From JAWAPU01 sp038894275 (GTDB taxonomy: Archaea > Nanobdellota > Nanobdellia > UBA10117), in assembly GCA_038894275.1 (NCBI GenBank), contig JAWAPU010000030.1, positions 1-6,276 on the forward strand: a stretch of 6,276 nucleotides of DNA, read 5' to 3'. Positions 1 to 6,100 of the stretch are shown piece after piece; the stretch's first letter is position 1, and the number at the start of each line of letters is the position of its first letter. The position numbers were made by a program, and so were the translations under genes. Below the pieces are notes generated by a model. It was not told where the DNA came from. It searched no databases and saw nothing but the letters and a program-made list of their open reading frames with translations.

Positions 1-79
1 AATGATCGAAAAACAAGAAACAAAATTAAAAGAAAAATTGCAAGAGTTACAGAAAGAATTACTTGCTAAAATTAAGTAA
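1..79 (+). CDS. Probable prefoldin subunit beta, C-terminal end only
   Basis: This is the last 25 codons of a gene that enters from the left; the frame is open from base 2 and stops with TAA at 77-79. The visible residues are almost all Lys, Glu, Gln and Leu and form a heptad-like helix (IEKQETKLKEKLQELQKEL). Archaeal prefoldin beta subunits end in a very similar helix of the type LEKQEKRLxEKxxELQ, which forms one arm of the chaperone's coiled coil that hands unfolded proteins to the thermosome. The call rests on this short tail alone, and another coiled-coil protein is possible. The ATG at base 2 is probably internal. The next gene begins 17 bases after the stop, so the two are probably co-transcribed. 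Confidence 0.5.
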   Translation, partial: MIEKQETKLKEKLQELQKELLAKIK

Positions 80-96
80 GATTTTAAAAGGAATCT

Positions 97-363
97 TTGA
101 TTAAAGTCAAAATGGGTGCACTTGATTATGCGCTTAAATTATTAAACAATCTTGTTTCAGATAGCCTTATATCCAAATCAATTAAAACAGTTTTAGAAGA
201 AATAATTGAAGACCTAAAAGATAATAAAAATTTGGAAATTAAAATTAGCGCAGCTTTACAAAAAATAGAAGATTTAGCTTCAGACCCAAACCTTTCAACA
301 GACATAAGAACACAAATGTGGTCTTTGACTACCTTACTAGAAAACGCTTTAAAGGAATTATAA
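97..363 (+). CDS. UPF0147 family protein
   Basis: This is a small all-helical archaeal protein of unknown function, 88 residues from a TTG start or 83 from the ATG at 112. The family consists of two similar helical halves. Here the first half carries LLNNLVSDSLISKSIK and the second carries SDPNLSTDIRTQMW, which match the family pattern of a Leu-rich helix, then (N/S)D, a short loop, and an Arg-rich or Trp-containing helix. Family members are usually 80-90 residues, so both starts fit. I favour TTG at 97 because AAAGGA (87-92) precedes it, although the spacing is only 4 bases; nothing resembling a ribosome site lies just before the ATG. The gene follows the probable prefoldin gene closely and is probably in the same transcript. 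No biochemical role is established, and I infer none beyond possible protein or nucleic-acid binding by a HEAT-like fold. Confidence 0.85.
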   Translation: MIKVKMGALDYALKLLNNLVSDSLISKSIKTVLEEIIEDLKDNKNLEIKISAALQKIEDLASDPNLSTDIRTQMWSLTTLLENALKEL

Positions 364-383
364 ATATTTACTACAAAACACAA

Positions 384-395
384 AAGTTTATATTT
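384..395 (+). promoter_or_regulatory. Archaeal promoter (BRE/TATA-like) for sepF
   Basis: AAGTTTATATTT fits an archaeal TATA box preceded by a short purine BRE-like stretch. The same AAGTTTA core recurs before the wyosine gene (2125) and before the surface-protein gene (3101). Transcription would be expected about 25-30 bp downstream, near 415-417, giving a very short leader that still contains the GGTGA ribosome site. This is a pattern match in AT-rich DNA, so the start point is inference. Confidence 0.45.
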
Positions 396-426
396 GGTAC
401 TTTTTTGAGTATTTAAAGGTGACATC

Positions 427-846
427 ATGTCAATACTCGATAACCTCAAAAAAGCATTTACCACAAAGGAAACTGATGCAGAATTACACGAAGATTATGT
501 AGAACTAGAAGCAGACATAAAAGATAAAAGTTCAAAAGTGTTGGTAAGACCTTTTACACTTACACAATACGACGATATTAAAGACATTCTTAATGCAATA
601 AGAGATGGCACAACCATATCAGTTATCGATATTGCGCCTTTAAAAGATAAAGACCTTTCAGAATTAAAGCGTGCTGTCGATAAAATTAAAAAAACTGTAG
701 AAGCAAATGACGGAGATATTGCTGCTTTTGGAGAAAATTTCTTGCTTGTAACTCCTGCGTTTGCAAAAGTTTGGAGGAGAAGCGAAGTCCAAAAGGCAGA
801 AGAACCTCAAAAATCTTCAGAAAATAAAATAGACGAAGAATTTTAA
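427..846 (+). CDS. sepF: Archaeal cell division protein SepF (DUF552)
   Basis: SepF tethers FtsZ filaments to the membrane at the division site; in archaea that lack FtsA it is the main FtsZ anchor. The 139-residue product has the expected layout. Residues 1-11 (MSILDNLKKAF) form a short amphipathic helix of the membrane-targeting kind. An acidic linker follows to about residue 35. The SepF core spans about 37-117, beginning VLVRPFTLTQYDDI and ending with GDIAAFGENFLLVTPAF (96-112), the family's typical last strands with conserved Gly and TP. A Glu/Lys-rich tail closes the protein. The start is well supported by AAAGGTGA at 415-422. It lies between a UPF0147 gene and a small membrane protein, with T-rich DNA after the stop. 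The FtsZ partner is not in the window. Confidence 0.9.
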   Translation: MSILDNLKKAFTTKETDAELHEDYVELEADIKDKSSKVLVRPFTLTQYDDIKDILNAIRDGTTISVIDIAPLKDKDLSELKRAVDKIKKTVEANDGDIAAFGENFLLVTPAFAKVWRRSEVQKAEEPQKSSENKIDEEF

Positions 847-858
847 TTTTTTATTTTT
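847..858 (+). terminator. T-tract transcription terminator after sepF
   Basis: Eleven T in twelve bases (TTTTTTATTTTT) follow the sepF stop codon directly on the coding strand. Archaeal RNA polymerase terminates on such U-rich tracts without needing a hairpin. The genome is AT-rich, so a chance run cannot be excluded, but this is the longest T tract among the gene ends here. Confidence 0.5.
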
Positions 859-868
859 AATAGTTTGA

Positions 869-893
869 TTTTTAAAGAGATATCTTTTTAAAG
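869..893 (+). promoter_or_regulatory. Palindromic, doubled TATA-like element before the small membrane protein gene
   Basis: Bases 871-892 form a 22-bp inverted repeat centred on GATATC, with one mismatched base pair (20 of 22 positions self-complementary). The same stretch holds a direct repeat: TTTTTAAAG occurs at 869-877 and 885-893, 16 bp apart. Either TTTTTAAA could be a TATA box. The upstream copy would start transcription near 899, leaving a leader of about 25 bases that includes the ribosome site at 912-920. The symmetry would suit a dimeric regulator, but no such protein is visible, and AT-rich DNA produces such patterns by chance. Confidence 0.35.
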
Positions 894-911
894 TCTAATT
901 TCTTTATTTTT

Positions 912-920
912 GAAGGAGGT
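912..920 (+). promoter_or_regulatory. Strong Shine-Dalgarno site for the small membrane protein
   Basis: GAAGGAGGT is an almost full complement to the archaeal 16S rRNA 3' end and sits four bases before the ATG at 925. It is the strongest ribosome site in the window, and it rules out the longer TTG start at 910. Confidence 0.8.
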
Positions 921-924
921 TAAA

Positions 925-1095
925 ATGGCTGTAGAAGCTGGAGAACTTATTATATGGGCTACGGTGCTCGGACTTTTGATAGGGGTAATTTGGAGCTTAA
1001 AATATCTTGTAATTTTAGATAGAAGAATTGAAAGAATGGAAGAACACATGGATAGAATATTGCATAAACTTGAAACTCCTGCTAAAAAGCGCTGA
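925..1095 (+). CDS. Small single-pass membrane protein with a short coiled coil
   Basis: I do not recognise a named family for this 56-residue protein. Residues 8-31 (LIIWATVLGLLIGVIW, then SLKYLVIL) form one transmembrane helix. Residues 32-50 are a charged helix with hydrophobic residues I35, M38, M42, I45 and L49 in perfect 3-4 heptad spacing, followed by a basic end (KKR). The likely topology is N-terminus outside, with the coiled coil in the cytoplasm by the positive-inside rule. The start is set by a strong ribosome site, GAAGGAGGT at 912-920, five bases before the ATG. An in-frame TTG at 910 would place that site inside the gene and is rejected. Its TGA shares one base with the ATG of the methyltransferase gene, so translation of the two is probably coupled. 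It lies just after sepF, but a role in division is only a guess. Confidence 0.75.
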   Translation: MAVEAGELIIWATVLGLLIGVIWSLKYLVILDRRIERMEEHMDRILHKLETPAKKR

Positions 1096-2126
1096 TGCCC
1101 TTTTTGTTTTTTAAACTATCCGGAGAAAATTTAGAATTAGGATTAAAAGAAATAGCAATGCTTTTTTATCCAAAGAAAATAGAAGTGCAAAAAAGGTTCG
1201 ACAATTTCGCGCTGATTAAAATAAATTGCAAAGAGGAAGATCTTAAAAAAGTGCGCAAGCTTGCTTTTTCACATTTTTGTGCAATCCTTATTAAAAAGTT
1301 AAAATCTTTAGAGTTAAAAGAACTAGATAAAATAAATTGGTCTTTTGTAAAGTTGCCTTTTTGTGTTCGCGTTATAGATTTAACTAAAAAAGAATTTCCG
1401 AATATAGAAGCTCGTTTAGCTGGTCCAATATATGATTTTTTTACACACCATCGTGAGATAAATACTCCTTTTGTATCGTTGGAAAATCCAAAAACAACGA
1501 TTTTATTTGTTATTAGAGAAAAAGAAGTGTATGTTTGCAAAATGTTTTGGAAAGCCGAATCGGGCAGATTTAAAAATAGAGAACCGTCTAAAAAACCTGC
1601 TTTTCATCCAACTTCTTTAAAACCTAAATTGGCATTGCTTTTAGTTAATTTAACAAATGTTAAACCAAACGAAATTTTGTTAGATCCTTTTTGCGGAACT
1701 GGTTCTATTTTAATAGAGGCGGGACTTATAAAAAGTAAGCCAATTGGCGTAGACATAGATTCAAAAATGATAGAAGGTGCTAGGCTTAATTTAAATTTTT
1801 ATAAAGTCAAAGGAAAATTAATTATCGAAAACGCCCTTAACTTACCAAAATTATTTAGAGCAAATTCTATCGATGCTATTGCAACAGATCCGCCATACGG
1901 AAGATCTACAAAAATTGGTGCACCTACTTTAGATAAACTTTATAAAGATTTTTTTGACGCTGCGCATTTTGTTCTAAAAAAGAATAGATTTTTAGCATTA
2001 ATGTACCCTCATTATATTAAAGCAGAAAAATTAATTAAAAAAGGAAAATGGAAAAAAATATTTTCATCTGAAATGTATGTACATGGCGGCCTAACTAGAA
2101 AGATACTAGTTTTGCAGAAAAAATAA
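1095..2126 (+). CDS. trmG10: tRNA (guanine(10)-N2)-dimethyltransferase (Trm-G10 / archaeal Trm11)
   Basis: This enzyme uses S-adenosylmethionine to methylate N2 of guanine 10 in tRNA, giving m2G and then m2,2G, which steadies tRNA folding. At 343 residues it has the family's usual length. The N-terminal half (about 1-155) is the diverged THUMP-containing region that binds the tRNA acceptor end. A conserved linker near 160-180 (REPSKKPAFHPTSLKPKLA) leads into the Rossmann methyltransferase. There DPFCGTGSILIEA (from D197) is the SAM-binding motif I, and ATDPPYGRST with D265-PPY-268 is the catalytic motif IV typical of amino-N2-guanine methylation. The C-terminus ends VHGGLTRKILVLQ, as in relatives. 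The ATG overlaps the stop of the small membrane protein gene (TGATG), with no ribosome site of its own apparent, so it is probably translated by coupling. The target position is inferred from family membership. Confidence 0.9.
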   Translation: MPFLFFKLSGENLELGLKEIAMLFYPKKIEVQKRFDNFALIKINCKEEDLKKVRKLAFSHFCAILIKKLKSLELKELDKINWSFVKLPFCVRVIDLTKKEFPNIEARLAGPIYDFFTHHREINTPFVSLENPKTTILFVIREKEVYVCKMFWKAESGRFKNREPSKKPAFHPTSLKPKLALLLVNLTNVKPNEILLDPFCGTGSILIEAGLIKSKPIGVDIDSKMIEGARLNLNFYKVKGKLIIENALNLPKLFRANSIDAIATDPPYGRSTKIGAPTLDKLYKDFFDAAHFVLKKNRFLALMYPHYIKAEKLIKKGKWKKIFSSEMYVHGGLTRKILVLQKK

Positions 2127-2137
2127 GTTTAAAAATA
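2125..2137 (+). promoter_or_regulatory. Archaeal promoter for the wyosine synthase gene; probably leaderless
   Basis: AAGTTTAAAAATA is a BRE/TATA-like element that overlaps the stop codon of the methyltransferase gene. The first T of TTTAAAAATA lies 30 bp before the ATG at 2158, which is the usual TATA-to-start-site distance. Transcription would therefore begin at or next to the start codon. The absence of a ribosome site before 2158 agrees with leaderless translation. The same 13 bases occur at 3101-3113. Confidence 0.5.
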
Positions 2138-2157
2138 TTAGTCTAAATTGATTTTTT

Positions 2158-3084
2158 ATGTCAAAATTCGATAGCGAGACACTTAAAAAATACAAAAAAT
2201 CAGGCTATCGAATAGTAGGGAAAAACTTGCACACAGGAGTAGAAATATGTCGTTGGACAAAATCTGTTTTACGTGGTGGAAGAAATTGCTATAAAGGAGT
2301 TTGGGGCATAAAATCGCACAGATGCTTACAAATGAGTCCTTGTTTAGATTTTTGTACATTTGCCTGCCAATTTTGTTGGAGGACATTTAGAAATAGAAAT
2401 AAAGCACCTGAAAAATGGGATTCGCCAAAAGAAATTTTAGATGAGGCTATAAAAGCCCAAAAAGAACTTTTATCTGGTTGGAAAGGTAATCCTAAAACCT
2501 CTAAAAAATTATTCGAAGAAGCGTTAGAACCAAAACATATTGCAATTTCTTTAGACGGAGAGCCAACTCTTTATCCATATTTAGCAGAACTTATCAAAGA
2601 AATAAAATCAAGAGGTATGACTGCATTTTTAGTTACAAATGGAACAATGCCTGAAAAATTAAAAGAACTTTTAGAAAAAAACGCAGAACCAACAAATCTT
2701 TACATTTCTGTTTATGCTACAAATTCAAAAGATTATTCGAAAATTTGCAATCCTTTTATTCCAGATGCTTTTGATAGAGTTTTAGAATCATTAAAGTTAA
2801 TGAAAAAGTTTAAAGAAGCCAAAACGATTTTTAGAATGACTTTGGTAAAAGATCTTAATTTAAAAGACCCTAAAGGTTGGGCTAAATTAATAAAGATTGC
2901 CGAACCACAATATGTAGAATTCAAAGGTTATACTTGGATAGGCGAATCTAGAAAAAGATTAAAAAGAGAGAATATGCCTACAATGGAAGATTTAGAAAAT
3001 TTTGCTAACGAATTGCTTCCATTAATAGGGTATAAAATTATTCATAGAGACAATATTAGCAGAGTTATTTTACTTAAAAAATAA
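2158..3084 (+). CDS. taw1: 4-demethylwyosine synthase Taw1 (TYW1), radical SAM
   Basis: Taw1 builds the tricyclic base of wyosine at tRNA-Phe position 37: it condenses m1G37 with a two-carbon unit from pyruvate to give imG-14. The 308-residue protein shows both iron-sulfur sites. C66-x3-C70-x2-C73 is the radical SAM cluster motif. C31, C44 and C56 are spaced like the three cysteines that hold the second cluster in archaeal TYW1 (26, 39 and 52 in the Methanocaldococcus enzyme). K46, two residues after the second of these, matches the lysine proposed to bind pyruvate. DGEPTLYP (133-140) is the SAM-contacting segment, TNGTMPEKL follows, and EFKGYTWIGESRKRL near 250 is the family's C-terminal signature. 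No flavodoxin domain is present, as expected for archaeal forms. It follows the G10 methyltransferase gene, forming a tRNA-modification pair, but seems to have its own promoter. Trm5, which makes m1G37, is not in the window. Confidence 0.95.
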   Translation: MSKFDSETLKKYKKSGYRIVGKNLHTGVEICRWTKSVLRGGRNCYKGVWGIKSHRCLQMSPCLDFCTFACQFCWRTFRNRNKAPEKWDSPKEILDEAIKAQKELLSGWKGNPKTSKKLFEEALEPKHIAISLDGEPTLYPYLAELIKEIKSRGMTAFLVTNGTMPEKLKELLEKNAEPTNLYISVYATNSKDYSKICNPFIPDAFDRVLESLKLMKKFKEAKTIFRMTLVKDLNLKDPKGWAKLIKIAEPQYVEFKGYTWIGESRKRLKRENMPTMEDLENFANELLPLIGYKIIHRDNISRVILLKK

Positions 3085-3100
3085 CAAAGCAAACTCAATA

Positions 3101-3113
3101 AAGTTTAAAAATA
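3101..3113 (+). promoter_or_regulatory. Archaeal promoter for the surface-protein gene
   Basis: AAGTTTAAAAATA is identical over 13 bases to the element before the wyosine gene. Its TTTAAAAATA begins 39 bp before the ATG at 3143, so transcription should start near 3134 with a leader of roughly nine bases. Only a weak purine stretch (AGAGCTGG, 3132-3139) could serve as a ribosome site. A T run at 3122-3127 lies between the TATA element and the predicted start. Confidence 0.5.
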
Positions 3114-3142
3114 ACATTCTCTTTTTTAAATAGAGCTGGCCA

Positions 3143-6100
3143 ATGAAAAAAATAGATTATACCTATAACACGTCTAAAAGTTCTACTGAAAGAGAAGATT
3201 TAAAAATACTGCTAAGCGCAGTAATAATTTTATTTTGTATCGCATTAACTATAAAATTTTTTAATATTTCTGTATTAGATGGAAGAGCGGTTTTTAATAC
3301 TTCGCCGATTGATTTGGACTCGAAAAATTTGCAAGAAAATTCATGGGTTAATTCAAACATAAATCAAACTTCAAGTATAAATTTAGAGCAAGCCGACTTT
3401 AGAACTCTTGAAGTTTGCAATTGTGATTCTTGCTCTAGCTGCCAAAATTGTATAAATCTTGGTAACTACAACCTAATAAATATAACACGCGATATAACTG
3501 CAAATTCTTCTCCATGTATTGTTATAAACAAGTCAAATGTTATTTTAAGTGGAAATGGGCGTAGGATAAATAATGGTGCAATAAATATTTTAGGAAGCCC
3601 TTTAGTATCAAATGTAACAGTGGAGCAAATTATTATAAACAATACAAATGGCATTACCTTGGGGGATGCAAATAACATCAAATTAATAAATAATTCTATA
3701 TTTTGCAATTCACCAATAGACTGCGATAAAGGCATATATGGGTATTGGGAACCAACTTATCAAGGTGCAACAAATGTTTCAATTGAAAATAATACAATAA
3801 TTGGTTTTCCTAATGGTTTGTTTTTAAGAAAAGATGTTAATTGGCAAATTAAAAATAATAATTTTTCGAATTGTATGAGCGACTGCATAACCGTTATAGA
3901 TTCTGAAAATATTTCTTTCGAAAATAATAGTGGAAAAAGTATTTGGGTAGAAAATTCGTTGATAAGCGCTACAAATCACTTTCTTGACGAAAACACAACA
4001 ATTGATTTTGAGGGCGCAAATTTCACATTGAGCAATGTTTATTCTCCTCCTGCAGATCCTTTTGTTTTGCAAAACTTGAGCGCATATGTAAATGCTCAAG
4101 GAATTTATTCTTCAGGTTGGCTATTTTTAAATATGAGCTATCCAGAGCCAGATTTTGCTGAAGATACTATTATTTTAGCTCGAAATAGTGGAACATGGGA
4201 ACTCAATTGTTCAAATTTTGCAAATTATTGTGGTATTGATACAGAAAATAATAAAGTTTACGCAAATATAACAGATTTTGGAAGCATATTTGCTCCTTTA
4301 GGAGGGTCCTACTTAGTTTATGATTGTACAAATATAACAAATCCTGGAATGTATTATTTAATGAACAATATATCGACAGACACTTCTCAAGCGTGTATTA
4401 ATATTTCTTCAAACAATGTTATTTTTGATGGGTTAAGCAATACAATCTATAATGAAGTGGGGCAAGCCACAGCAGCAGCCATTTACTTCTTTTCTACTCT
4501 AAATAATATCACAATACGAAATGTAGTTATAAACAATTTTGGGTATGGAGTAAATTTCAATTACGGAGCCAAAATTTCAAATGCAACTATTGAAAATTCG
4601 CAATTTTACGATAACATTTATACTGGTATTAGTGTCGTAGGTGACAATATTCCTATAAGAAATAATAGAATAGAAAGTTATCCCTGGGCACAGTACCCGC
4701 TTTATCTTTCTGTAAATAATTCCATCGTAGAAAACAATACTATAATCAATGGGGTAAATTTATGTTATTTAGGAGGATCAAATAATATATTTATTAATAA
4801 TTATTTCGACGGCGGAGCATCTTCAGATATTTTTACTGGCGGAGAAAATAACACATTTTACAATACAAATCTTGCATCTGGAAATTCTAGATTAATAGCT
4901 AACTTTACAGTAGGTGGCGGCTCGCTTAAAATAAAAGGAGTTCAGACTAGTGAAATTCCAACAGACCCTGAAAATTATACTAATATTGGCAAATATATAA
5001 ACTTAAGCGCATATAGCGGTTTTCCGTGGATAAACCTTAATATTTCCTACAGAGATGAAGATGTGGAAGATATAAGTGAAAGTACTCTGCGAATCGCAAA
5101 GTATAATGGGGTATGGGAAACAAATTGCGATGCTTTTGCAAATAATTGTGGTGTTGATACAGAAAATAATATTGTTTATGCAAATATAACGGGTTTTGGA
5201 AGTATATTTGCTCCTTTAGGAAAACCAGGTATTCCTGTTTCGGATTGCATTAATATAACGCATGGCGGCATATATTATTTAACAGAAAATTTGAGTAATA
5301 AAATTGTAGATGTGTGTATAAACATTACTGCAAGTAATGTTTTTTTCGATGGACAAAATAATTATGTCGATGGTGCAGAAGGCTCTAACATAGGCGTTCT
5401 AGTAACGCAAGCAAAAAATGTTACTATTAAAAATCTCGAAGTTAAAGAATGGCGAACCGGTGTCAACATAACAGACACTATTCCTTTAGACTACGAAAAT
5501 ATAACATTAGAAGGCGTAACAATACATTCAAATACAGATTATGGAGTTTGGGTGAGTGGAGTTACATTTGAACAACGCTGGATTTATTTAATTAATTCGA
5601 AAATTATCAATAATAAATATTCTTGGAACACCATAGGAGTTTATCTTCATGCAAACTATTCAGCCATGTTTAATTGCACAATAGCAAACAATTCAAGAGG
5701 ATTAGACGCGAAGGGCATAGGTCTATGGGCAGATAACACTTTTTCCAATAATACCGAATACGATATCAAAACAGAAGGTCTTTCTTCGCTTCAAGCAGGC
5801 GTCAACTTTGATCATGCTACTGTATATATTCATGTTCGAGGCACTGGTGCCACAATTAAAAGCGAAAAGCCAACAATTTCAGATCCACCAGGTTATAAAA
5901 ACATTGGACACTATCTAAATATCACTAATTTAACTGGGCCAGGGGATATTTATTTAGAATTTTATTATTCAGACGAAGATTTGAATGGAATTAATGAAAA
6001 TACTTTAAGTATTTGGAAATATAATGGAAGTTGGTCCACTTGCTCAGAATTTGGATACGATTGTGGGGTTGACGTCGTAAATAATAAAGTTTATGGTTAC

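Noticed and set aside
126..464. Minus-strand open frame of 112 codons
   Set aside because: It lies opposite the UPF0147 gene and the start of sepF, has no ribosome site and no recognisable domain, and the + strand products are clear family members.
871..892. Palindrome as a transposon end or intrinsic hairpin terminator
   Set aside because: No second copy or transposase is present; the symmetry has almost no loop and few GC pairs, so a stable RNA hairpin is unlikely.
910..924. Longer start (TTG at 910) for the small membrane protein
   Set aside because: It would put the strong GAAGGAGGT ribosome site inside the coding region; the ATG at 925 has the correct spacing to that site.
1166..1540. 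Minus-strand open frame of 124 codons
   Set aside because: It is antisense to the THUMP part of the methyltransferase; its translation resembles no family I know and it arises from AT-rich codon use on the other strand.
2183..2924. Minus-strand open frames at 2183-2386 and 2733-2924
   Set aside because: Both are opposite the wyosine synthase gene, whose motifs are intact throughout.
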